The notes beneath the pieces were generated by a model. The model ran no database searches. It was not told where the DNA came from and saw only the letters and a program-made list of their open reading frames with translations. From the NCBI GenBank assembly GCA_038380435.1, contig JAWZYU010000008.1, positions 77,948,020-78,012,019 on the forward strand: a stretch of 64,000 nucleotides of DNA, in the 5' to 3' direction. Numbering within the stretch: position 1 is the stretch's first letter; each line of letters starts with the position of its first letter. The position numbers and the translations under genes are program-made. The DNA is from Ryuthela nishihirai (taxonomy: Eukaryota; Arthropoda; Arachnida; Araneae; Heptathelidae). This document shows positions 34,301 to 46,300 of this stretch, one piece after another.

Positions 34301-37300
34301 CTAACTGGACTAAATTTGTCAATTTCAAAACTCAATCCAAAAAAAGCAAAAGGACCAGATAGCATTTCTAATAAATTTATCTTTAAACTTCCCCAAAATT
34401 GGAAAATCAAATTACTAAATATCTTTAATAATTTTTGGATCACAGGAAACTATCACTTTTCATGGTTTAATTCTTATATCACTTTTATTATCAAACCTAA
34501 TAAAGATTCTACAAATGTTAAAAACTACAGACCTATAACTTTACTCTCCAATGTGCATAAATTATTTGAGAGACTTGTTCTCAATAGACTTACATGGTTT
34601 CTTGAATTCAATTTCATTTTGCATCAGAATCTAAATGGTTTTAGATCTGCCAGATGCACCAAAGATTTCATACTGGACCTTCTTATAGATGCACATAATA
34701 GCAAAAAACAATAAAAAATTTAAACAGCAGCAATTTTTATTGACCTAGAATCAGCAATTGATTCTATTTAGTTGGATGGATATTATATAAATTAATAGAC
34801 AGTGAAAATAATGGAAATTTGCTGAAATTCCTATATTTTTTTCTAAAAAATAAATCTTTTCTAGTCAAATTTGATGACACATTTTCTGATAAATTTAAAA
34901 TTGTTAATGGGCTTCAATAAGGATCCATATATCTACTACTCTTTTTAACCTTTTTAAAATTGATATTTTTAGGAATTTACCTAAAGAAGGAAAACTACAA
35001 TTTTTTCCAGATGATATACTGCTTTGGAGCACATGTAAAAATTTAAAAAGTGTTGAGAATTCTCTGCGAAATGGATTAAACCACATACAAAAATTTATAA
35101 ACTCAAAACAGGAAGTGTTGGATTAAATGTTTATTTATACAGAATTAAAAAATCAAAATCATCTAAATGTGACCTTTGTAAAATAGCAGAAACAATAAAC
35201 CTTTTAATATTGAATTGTGAAAAATGGGAAAAACAAAGGAATATATTCTTTCATATTTAAAATCATTAAAAATTGAAGATATAAATATTGAAAATGTTCT
35301 GAATCATCCCGAAATAAAAACCAGAGAAAAATGTTTTCTGTTATAATCCAATTTCTAGTAAGTTTAAAAATATATAATCAAATTTAATTCTTTATATAAT
35401 GTATATATTTTTTAAATATAATGTATTTAAATTTTGTATAATTTATTTGTTCCATTCAATAATTCATTGAGCGAGCGTTTCAAGTCGAACCGAATGGTTC
35501 AGATGAAGTGATGTTTAATAAAAAAATAAATCATATCTTATCCCTACTAACTATTAGAATACATTATCGTATCATATGTCTACTAACCAAAAGACCTCAT
35601 TATCATGTCTTATGCTTAGGGCTGCGTGAGGTGTAAATCGCTTAACTCTCACCAGAAAACAGTAATGTATCACATACTCATCAGTTTCCAGCCATGGCTT
35701 GTAAAAAATCACATACACGAAAACCCATACTCATGAAAAAATAGAAAACGACTTTGCTGTAATTTTCAACCTTATTACAACATGTTTCAACTTGCACACT
35801 GCCAAAATGCTCTGTGTCCTTCCATAGTCACTGTTCTGACACATACCATGGATCAACTCGTACGAAAAGCTGCATATAGTTGACGATAGCAGTCCATAAA
35901 TTAAATTATACACCTACGTATATAAGATTCAGGGGCGGTGGCGGCTCAGTCGGTAGCGCGTCAGGCTCGTAATCTGTAGTTCCCAGGTTAGAGTCCCAGC
36001 TGGGTCAGCGTTGAGATTTATCTCCGCAAAATACCCTGCCCTGCCCACGGTCAGTAGGGGACACCGATGGGCTTGGAATAGGCCGCCGTCCGTCGGATGG
36101 GACGTTAAGCCGTGACCCCGTGTGCGTGAGAGCCATATCCTGTGCACGTTAAAGAACACGCTGGGTGGCCTTGACGGGAGGCTACCATCTGTCTCCCAAC
36201 AGCTGTTCCAGTGGGTCCCCTACCCCAACCTTCTCTGAGCCTTCGGGGTCCATGTGACCTGGCCATTTAGCCCATGGTGTGCAAAAAAGTGCCGCTCAGA
36301 GGTAAAACAACCCAACCTAATATAAGATTCTTACTGGCGCATATGAACTCCAGCTTTTGCCCAAGTGTTGAATTAGCTCAATGACTCTAATTTTTTATGC
36401 TATGTAGTACAAACATAGGTATTTTCCCCCAACTTAGGCGGCTTTAAAATTAATGCTATTTCACATAAACATTTATATAAATAAACACAGGTGGGTAAAA
36501 CATCACCCTCATAATCTTTCCTCGAAATTTAAGTGAAAACAGAAAAATAATAAAATTATTTGTCTAACCAAAATATTAGGATTCATAAACGGTTAAAATT
36601 CATGGTATTAAGTTTAAATGACTTATGTATCATTCATAGTTAACTGCAAACTGTTGAGTTTCGCTATGAGTGGGACTAGTACTCATGCTTCCGAGTTAGT
36701 GTTGGGTGTCCTAAGTTAGTGCTGGTGTCCCCTAAAATCTCAGCGGCTATTATGCATTGAAAATTTAAAGGTAGTGAAACCAAAAGAGTCATAAAAATAA
36801 GTGAAAGTATTAAAAATATCTAACAAATTAGCAACTAAAATACCATTAGAACAAGCCCAACAAAGAAATAAAATGAGAACAAAAATTCATCATGGAAGCT
36901 TTAAACAAACCTTTCTATTTCATAAACATGATTCCCAGAATAGCAAGGAAGGTCTAAGATAGTAATAAAAAAAATCACTGAAAAATAAATAGTAATAAAA
37001 TAATTTTCTACAAAAAGAAAATTCAGACAAAATATTCGAGTAATCTACTTACGTTTATAAAATTATTGCTGTCGGAAAAAACTTTTGAGTTATGCGGTCG
37101 CATTTGGGAACGTAACTATCGCACAAATTGGGGATACCAGTGTCTATTACGCACTTGTTGCATAACGTGTAAAAATCTTTTTTTGGATAATACTGAATGC
37201 ATTAAATCTAAGATTATACGTATTATAAAGAAGCGTAAACGCCAAAATGTTGAATGATAAAAATAAATTTGGAAACTCGAAGATAAATTTGGAAAATTTA

Positions 37301-40300
37301 CGATATAAATAAATTTAACACAGCAAAAGGAATATCAATTTAATACACGATATATGCTGTAATATACATAAAAGCAGTTCAAACTACTCTAGCAAAGATT
37401 GAGGTATGCATAACAAGACAATCTTCAACCATGAACATCGGATGGTGGACTTCAACAACTGACAGATTGATAACCAAATGCCGTTGTACCAGCTGTTACC
37501 AAGGGTAAATACCTTTTGTACGTAATCTCAATTTTCTTTGAATAACTGCAAAGGTTTACGAATTAGAACTTAAGACTGATTGAATATTAGCTACTTATGG
37601 GTTGGGTTGGGTTGTTTTACCTCTGAGCGGCACTTTTTTGCACACCATGGGCTAAATGGCCAGGTCACATGGACCCCGAAGGCTCAGAGAAGGTTGGGGG
37701 AGGGAACCCACTGGAACAGCTGTTGGGAGACAGATGGTAGTCTCCCGTCAAGGCCATCCAGCGTGTTCTTTAACGTGCACAGGGTATGTCTCTCCCGCAC
37801 ACGGAGCCACGGCTTAACGTCCCATCCGACGGACGGCGACCTTTCCAAGCCCATAGTTGTCCCCTACTGACCGTGGGCAGGGCGGGGAATTTTTGCGGAG
37901 ATGCTACTTATGATAAGGGTCTATGTCAGGGGTGGGCAATTGTTTTCGTATCTACACTGCGGATGCGTATTGACGTGGCCGTCCTAGTGGAAAATACGAG
38001 ACGAATCTTCGGTCGCGCACGGGAAGGAAATCTCGGTTCAAGGCGGATTTTTTTGACTGTCTTGGCGGGCCACAAAAAACTCTTAGCGGGCCGAATGCGG
38101 CCCGCGGGCCGCTATTTGCCCACCCCTGTCTATGTCATAGTTCCAGCCATAGGGCAGTATTGTATGGCATAGTTGCCATGTCTTGTTATGCATACCTCAA
38201 TTTTTGCTAGAGTAGTTTGAACTGCTTTTATGTTTATTTACATCATATATGTAATAAACATAAAAGCATATTATGTAATAAACATATACGTAATAAATAA
38301 ATTAATTTGAATTTACGATATAATAAATTGGAATGAAAAAAGTTGAAATCATCTGATAAGCACGTATTGGATATCAGTATTGTGAATTATTTACTAAAGT
38401 GGAGAAAAAATTGATGTAGGTAGGTTCAGGCATCAACCACGTCGACAGAGTATGCAAGGAGGGTGACATTGCCTATCGCAAAACTAAGGCAACTGGAAGA
38501 GACAAGGTAAACCAAGAATTCTAGAACGATTTGGATAAATTTCAGTATCGAACTCTAGGGGAAAGCATATAGAGAGGCATTAACGAATCTATAATTAAAA
38601 TAAAGAAACTGTTCAACGTATGACACATAAATCAACAAGATGTTGTCATCCGCTTACGTGTCACTTAGAACCATTAAAATAGATTTTTATTAGAAAATAT
38701 GTAATGTCCTAAACGAGAAGTAAAGAATAAAATTTCTGGAATATCAAGATGTATGCACGTTGCACAAGTCCATCTATAAAAATCCCAAACTGGATTGGTT
38801 TATATATTAAGAGAAGAAATTTAATGCTAAAGCAATTTTATCGATATGAAAAAATTGAAATTCAAAATAATCGCATGAAATTATATCTCTACGTTATTGA
38901 AACTGATAATAAGTTTTCAAAATAACAGATATTAAAAGAAAAAGGGCGATGAAATCGCTAAAGCATTAACGAAACAGTTTAGAGAACACAAATTTTTCAA
39001 TTTGCAAACGGATGCCAACTGAAATGCGTAATAAATCAACTAAAGCTCTAAAATGTAAACTTATTTTCATAAATACAACCGAGAAGCAGTTTTTCATATA
39101 TTTTTTCTTTAAATATTCGCCAGGAACTCTCATCCAATTTCATTAAAGCTTTAGATAACAAGCACATTTCACTACCATTTAAAAAGTGTTAGTAAAAACT
39201 TGAACATGCACTGCTAAGTGCTATAGTGATGTTATTGTAAACAACATTTATTGTAAATAAGAGTTTCCTTCCTCCAATCCAAATTTAGTGAAGAGTCACT
39301 AGCGCTAATATTATATTCTTAAAGATCAGCAAGAATAATTCTCTACTTGAAAACATCCATATCCAATGAGTAACGAACTGGAAATAAGAAATTATATTTT
39401 TAAGGAATCAAAAAAATCTTAATTAAAATTAAAAGAAACATATATGTTTTTAATTAATACTTTGAATTAGCAAAATCGTTTAGTTATGCACCTAAAAATG
39501 GTTAGTCAAAAATTGGAAGGCATGAGTCAGATTCGGGATGTTAATTATTTGTTTTTATGAATCTCAATTTCTTTTGCAATGAATACATCTCAAATTCGAA
39601 TGGGCCTGAGCTAAATGGAATACTCCATACATTTTATATGTAAATATTTTTCTGCTAAAATCCGTTATAGGTAATTATGAAATAAAAGAGAAAAATGAAC
39701 AAAAATGCAAAATTTGGTGAGGAGAATAACTAGAAAATATACTTAATAATCAGCAGAGGCAACGCTCAAAAGAATTGTAAATGTTTCCAAGATAATGGCA
39801 TCTGCAAATCAAGAAAGTTTACGAAACATATTCTCACCAGCTTGATATTATGCCTAGGTGTTGTAGTAATAAACATCTTGCAGTCCAGATTGCTGGGGTA
39901 AAGATATGGGTAATTTGGACTGGTGATCACACCAGAAGGGCTCGTGAATTTCACGTCGCAGTAACCTGGAAAACATGAGGACACAACATTGGCAAAATCT
40001 GAACATTTTGCAGATTTAATAATCAGTTGTAAATTTTAAAAAAGTTACAAAAATTATTGGAAAACTTTCTACCAACACTTATAATAAAAATAATAATCAT
40101 TTGGACATATGCTTGCAACAGATGTACCCTTTTCATTTTTAGCAACTGCTAAGATATTACAGTTTTCATTTTTTTATAGTTCTTTCCAGATAAAGAACTC
40201 TTTTTAGAAGCATTTGCTCTAATCCATAGCACGTGATAAATTTGATACTTTTCCGTTTTATCTTACTTACCCCTTCGAGCTTTAAGCTAATTCAAGGACT

Positions 40301-43300
40301 ATTTTAAAACCTTGAGATTTTTCAGTTTCACCCCAGGCGATTCGTAATGTATGGCTGAATAATGCCCGAATAAGTTTCATTGTAACAAAGTATTCAGAAT
40401 TTTAGCCTTATGTACACTGCTGGACAAAAGTTACAAACATAATACACCTATCCCTCGATTTACACGGTACTCATTTCACACAATTTTGGCTTTTCACGGT
40501 CAAAAAATGCAACCAGTTTCGATTTACACGGTATTGATTGAGAAGTACATAGAAAGGAAAACTCAGTCAGTACCGTGTAAATCGAAACTGGTTGCATTTT
40601 TTGACCGTGCAAAGCCAAATTGTGTGAACTGAGTACCGTGTAAATCGAGGGATAGGTATAGTTGATATAGCAACATAACGACCTGATAGACGCTTATGAG
40701 ATGCAAGCGAAAGGTACATCAGACCACGACAAAGAACGTATGCAAATAATGAGATGCATGGGACTGGATGGCCAGTAATAATGTTCATGAGTCAAAAAAA
40801 AAGTTCTTCACTGGTAGTAGCAGAAATGCATTGTTCTGGAGATTAGCAAAAAGTATGATCGTCATGCAGGTGCACTATGATCATGCCTGATGTTGACAAG
40901 GTCGCATGGCAGTAAACGTCAATTTTCTCTTAGCACCGATCGCAATTCTCGGAGGCTTCTGAGAGTGGGCTGAAGAGCACCAATGCATCTTCCCAGAGCG
41001 TCCCAGACATGCCCAATAGATACTCTTTACCTGGCGGCCACTCCGTTCTATATATATGCACACTCTCCAGGTAATCGTCGATCAGCCGAGACCATTGACG
41101 ACGAGCAGTGTCAGAATAAAATCGAACTCAGACCAACAACACTCTTGAAAAGCCTTTCATAGAGCTTTAGGATCTCTTTCATGCACTTTTGATCATGCAT
41201 CATGCTTCCCCTGAAGCACATAGAGTGACGTAGACCATCCAGCATTATGTCATCTCACACCAGAAAACCACCTTTTATATAGGAGTGTCATTCGAGAATT
41301 TTTTGGGATTGGTTGTACTTTCCGCATTCTCTCCATATGAGCACACGTTGGGAATCCGTAGTCAGACTGAAAAGAGACTCATCCGTGAAGAGTACATGAG
41401 CTCACTGCTATTCGCTTCAGGTGTGATAATCTCTGCACCAAGTCCTTCGAGCCCTTCTTTCAGAGGGGATGAGAGAGAGGTAAACCATCGGTCTCCTAGC
41501 ATACATACTCCTCTCACGAAGTCGTCTGTATATAGTTTTCCTTGACTCCACTGTGGTTGTAGCATAGGTGAGCTGAGAGTTCCGGAACTGGTCGTTGAGA
41601 CACATTCCTAGATTTCTCATATTGTTCCATAGCCTGGAGACCACCATTCGAGAGAAATTATGTACTCTGAATATTACAGCTTGAGTCTGTCCTATCAACA
41701 TCCTATCAATTGATGTCCTCCTCTCCGAGTCCTCCAAGCGACTCCGGATGTTCGTCTGAATGTTCTCCAACATCTCTTGCAAGCTGACGGGCTTTGGAGA
41801 GTGAAACGTACGTTATGACGAGCGCCGTATTTGTGCTCACTTTTAGAAATGTGCCTTATGTAATGGTGTTTTGCATGTGCCTGCGCAAGCACTATTCACA
41901 TGGCATTCTTTTTCCATATATTCTTTGTCATGGACTGATATACCTTTTTAAAGAATTTGATTAAATTATAGCTAGTCGTTATGTTGGTATATCAACGTTT
42001 TTGTTTGTAACATGGCTTTTGTTCATCAGTGCACTAAATACTCTGATACTCTCGTTTTAACTGAGAAGCACTGTAATATAAAGCCTCTTTTATTTATCTT
42101 CATTTTTCCCGATATATCATGCATATCGTTCGAATATTGTAAGTGCCTTGATGGAAAATTTAGAATTCTTTCCGTTCTCTTTGCAATTTTTTTCAAGTTT
42201 TCAAGATGAAAATAGTCAATTTAAATATCTATTATCACTATATCTCTTTCTGTGTCTTTTAAAACAGAAACATTCAGAAATTAACATTTTTGAGATTACA
42301 TTTGCTCTAAAAATTCTATAATAAAAAACGCAACTAATGTTCAGTTTTAATTCTCAGAAAGAATTGAAGATTTTGTTTTTTACTGACTTAGCACATTTCT
42401 TTACACAATGGATATTAATAATTAAGTTCTGTTGCATGATATATTACCCAACCAGAGATTGGATTTAATTATCATATGGTACTTTCATATTTCACAGGAT
42501 ACGAAAAAGAACTCCATACAAGCCAAAGACAGAAAATAAATAAATATATAAATAAAAAGTACTCATCGTCATTACCAGACATGAGCGGGGCGGGGGTGGC
42601 TCAGTCGGTAGCGCGCCAGGCTCGTAATCTGTAGTTCCCAGGTTCGAGTCCCAGCTGGGTCAGCGTTGAGATTTATCTCCGCAAAATTCCCCGCCCTGCC
42701 CACGGTCAGTAGGGGACACCGATGGGCTTGGAAAGGCCGCCGTCCGTCGGATGGGACGTTAAGCCGTGGCCCCATGTGCGGGAGAGCCATACCCTGTGCA
42801 CGTTAAAGAACACGCTGGATGTCCTTGACGGGAGGCTACCATCTGTCTCCCAACAGCTGTTCCAGTGGGTCCCCTCCCCCAACCTTCTCTGAGCCTTCGG
42901 GGCCCATGTGACCTGGCCATTTAGCCCATGGTGTGCAAAAAAGTGCCGCTTAGAGGTAAAACAACCCAACCCAAATCCAAACATGGATCATTTCACTCAA
43001 GATTTCATGCAAGACAATTCTTCTGAAGACGTTAAATGTATCTTACGTATATATTGATAATGAACATTAATTGAGTGATCAGATACTGGTTTTCAATTTT
43101 GTGGCCATCTTGTTCCCTGAGCTTCAGCCACCATCATTTCTAGGTTTAAGATTATCTGAAGTAACTGTGTGCATTGTTGACACCTCCTCTGAAAATTTAA
43201 AAATTAGCATCACTCTATATAGACGAAACAACGCGGAATCGTTTTGTTCTACTATTGGAAATGCATTCCAATTTAATATTATTGTGGATTATGGAGGACA

Positions 43301-46300
43301 TCCCAAAAAACAATCTCCTTCCTGAAATTTGAAAGCAAACACCTTTTGAACGCCACGTGGTGACTTGAGAAATTAACTCTTCATGTGCAATCGACTTGTA
43401 CTTATTTTCTGATATGTAAATATATTGTATGGACTGTCAATATTTGTTTATCCTCTTCTAGTGTAATTTTTAGTGTACTCTGTTGCGACCTGTGAATAGT
43501 GTTGGGTTGGGTTGTTTTACCTCTTAGCGGCACTTTTTTGCACATCGTGGGCTAAATGGCCAGGTCACATGGACCCCGAAGGCTCAGAGAAGGTTGGGGG
43601 AGGGGACCCACTGGAACAGCTGTTGGGAGACAGATGGTAGCCTCCCGTCAAGGCCATCCAGCGTGTTCTTTAACGTGCACAGGGTATGGCTCTCCCGCAC
43701 ACGGGGCCACGGCTTAACGTCCCATCCGACGGACGGCGGCCTTTCCAAGCCCATCGGTGTCCCCTACTGACCGTGGGCAGGACGGGGAATTTTGCGGAGA
43801 TAAATCTCAACGCTGACCCAGCTGGGACTCGAACCTGGGAACTACAGATTACGAGCCTGGTGACCACTGACCGACTGAGCCACCCCCGTCCCTGTGAATA
43901 GTGAAACTACAGGTTGTTTAGTAGATTGTAAATGATGTTCTAATGTTTTACTAGTCAAGGACTTTTTTTTTTCAAAAATGTTTTACTAGTCAAGGACTTT
44001 TTTTTTTCAAAAATGTTTTACTAGTCAGCTGCCATTCGTCTAAACCAGATAGTCATAGATCCAAATAACAAGATTGGTTAACTGTTATTTATGATGCGAA
44101 TATCAGATTCTTTCTTCTCTCTTTTAAAATGAAAGTGTTTAATTACGTTTCTCCATTCTTTTCGATCAAAATGTTTAGCTCTGTTCTTAGCAAGTCTTTC
44201 ATCTTACAGAGAAAAAATGCTGATCATGATTAAAACAACTCAACAGTATATTCATCGTAGATTTATTAACGCATGGTTGTAAATGGTAGCTAGGCGTAAA
44301 CTGGAAGGAGAGCTGTGTACCAATCCCCAGTGATGATGCACAGAACCGGCCAGGTCTAGCACCTAATGTCCGACCCCGCCTTCTCGTGGTGCAGGCCGTT
44401 AGTACCTTTCAAAAGAGATATTCTCTTTTGGAAGGGAACGGAAGGGGAGGGCTGCCAGTTCAGTATGGCCTACTGATCTGGTCATCTATGGCCACTTTTT
44501 TCCTTTTTTTTCAACCCTGCTGAGGAGTGGTCAACTTCACAGGGTCCTGGTGCTGACCATTTATACCTACTAGACTGGACTTGTTTATGGATTTGAGCTT
44601 GATTATGGATCCTGGACTTGCTGCACTGGTGGGCCTCTGTTGAGGGAGAGTCTGCCGCTGTGTTTTCTGTTTGCTTCTGGGTTGCCAGCTCTTAGTGAAC
44701 AGAGGCATGGGATACCTTATATCAGCTGGTGGATAATCCTAATCAGAGGCCATCGCAGGTACCTGAACCTTACTTAGCTAGTTGGGCATCGTCAAGCCTA
44801 AACTGGAGTAATGTGTCTCAGGCAGGCCATATGGTTCTTGAAAAAGTCCACTTGAAAAGGTGGTGCCTGAAGTTCCTACCAGCATCGGTGACTTCAGCCT
44901 TTAGCGGAGGAGGAACAGGTCTTTTCCCCATGCCTGCGATCAGGGGGCTGTTTGATATTGCTGGCCCTACCAATCTCAATAAATCTAATTTCTTTAAAAA
45001 TCCTACTAATCATTTTCTCTCTGCAGGAACGTGGAACGTGAGGACATTACATAGAGATTATTCTCTTGATGTCCTCATGCAGGAATTCCAGCGCTATAAC
45101 CTAGATATTCTAGGCTTGCAAGAGACCAGATGGACAGGTAAAGGTGAGATACTTAAAAATAACTTTAAATTTCTTTTTGCAGGGAGGGAGGATGGAAAGC
45201 ATCACCAAGGCGTGGGTCTGTTTGCACACCATGGGCTAAATGGTCAGGTCACAAGGACCCCCGAAGGCTCAGGGAAGTTTGGGGGAGGGGACCCAGTGGA
45301 AGAGCTGTTGGGAGACAGATGGTAGCCTCCCGTCAAGGCCATCCAGCGTGTTCTTTAACGTGCACAGGGTATGGCTCTCCCACACACGGGGCCACGGCTT
45401 AACGTCCCATCCGACGGACGGCGGCCTTTCCAAGCCCATCGGTGGCCCCTACTGACCGTGGGCAGGGCGGGGAATTTTGCGGAGATAAATCTCAACGCTG
45501 ACCCAGCTGGGACTCGAACCTGGGAACTACAGATTACGAGCCTGGCGCGCTACCGACTGAGCCACCCCCGCCCCCCAACCAGAATGGAATAATGGCTCTG
45601 AGCTTCATTACGGATCCTGAATTTGCTGCACTGGTGGGCTTCTGTTGAGGGAGAATCTTCCGCTGTGTTTTCTGTTTGTTTGTGAGTTGACACCCCTAAG
45701 TGAATAGATTCAAAAAGTATGTTTCATTAACTAATGGATAATCCTCATCCGAGTCCATCGCAGGTACCTTAACCCTTGCTTCTACAGGCATCGTCAAAAC
45801 CAACTTTGCAGGAAGTGTTACCAGTGTAGATGGTTTCAGCTATCTACACTGGTAAGACTCTCCAATGGTAAGACTTCCTCCAATGTTGTACCAGTAGCGA
45901 GAGGAACACTTCCTCCAATGTACACGAGTAATGAGATGAATAGGTCTTTGCCCCATGGCTGTGATTATGGTGCTATTTGATGCTGTCGGCACTTCCTCTC
46001 TCAATAAAAGTAGTTTCTCTAAACATTCCGGTAAAACTTTTCTCTCCACAGGTAGTGTTGTGAGGACTTAGCATAGAGATTATTCTCTTGACGTTCTCAC
46101 ACAAGAATTCTCCCGCTATAACTCAGATATTTACAGCTTGCAAGAGACCAGATGGACAGATACAGATCAGATATTTAAAAATAAATTTAAATTTCTCTTT
46201 TTATGGAGGGAAGATGTATCCAAGGCGTGGATTTGTTTCTCGGCTGACACGCTAGTGATGCTCTTCTAGGATATTAATGCGTTAATGAAGATTTCTTCAG

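Larger units (their letters stand above)
31990..35530 (+). mobile_element. Jockey/I-like LINE, strongly decayed, with SINE insertions
   Basis: The ORF1 end near 31995-32180 carries gag-type knuckles (CNRFGHSAVKC, CKKCLGEH). ORF2 starts with an endonuclease at 33195-33572 and continues with RT pieces from 34316. The 3' end near 35530 is TTAATAAAAAAATAAA. SINE-B copies and a palindrome cluster (32190-32680) interrupt ORF1. Confidence 0.72.
37366..38233. repeat. Large inverted repeat with two nested insertions
   Basis: The 55-bp arms at 37366-37420 and 38179-38233 are reverse complements with about two mismatches (AGCAGTTCAAACTACTCTAG core). The interior holds a SINE-A and an hAT-like MITE. Probably the termini of an unnamed foldback or MITE element. 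Confidence 0.75.
40415..42031 (-). mobile_element. Tc1-like transposon with nested MITE
   Basis: Inverted ends CACTGCTGGACAAAAG (left) and its partner CACTGATGAACAAAAG on the minus strand (right), with subterminal match ...ATAGCAACATAACGAC. TA flanks both ends. The minus strand carries a decayed Tc1 transposase. A hairpin MITE at 40446-40657 sits inside the left terminal repeat. Confidence 0.8.

Noticed and set aside
37066..37257. Cysteine-containing 63-codon ORF as a piggyBac tail
   Set aside because: CxxC spacing is suggestive, but there are no TTAA-flanked ends nearby and no further transposase sequence. Left as unassigned spacer.
41285..41545. Plus-strand 86-codon ORF
   Set aside because: Antisense to the decayed Tc1 transposase.
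43071..43325. 84-codon plus-strand ORF
   Set aside because: No motif, no splice context and no repeat link. The length is compatible with chance in this composition.
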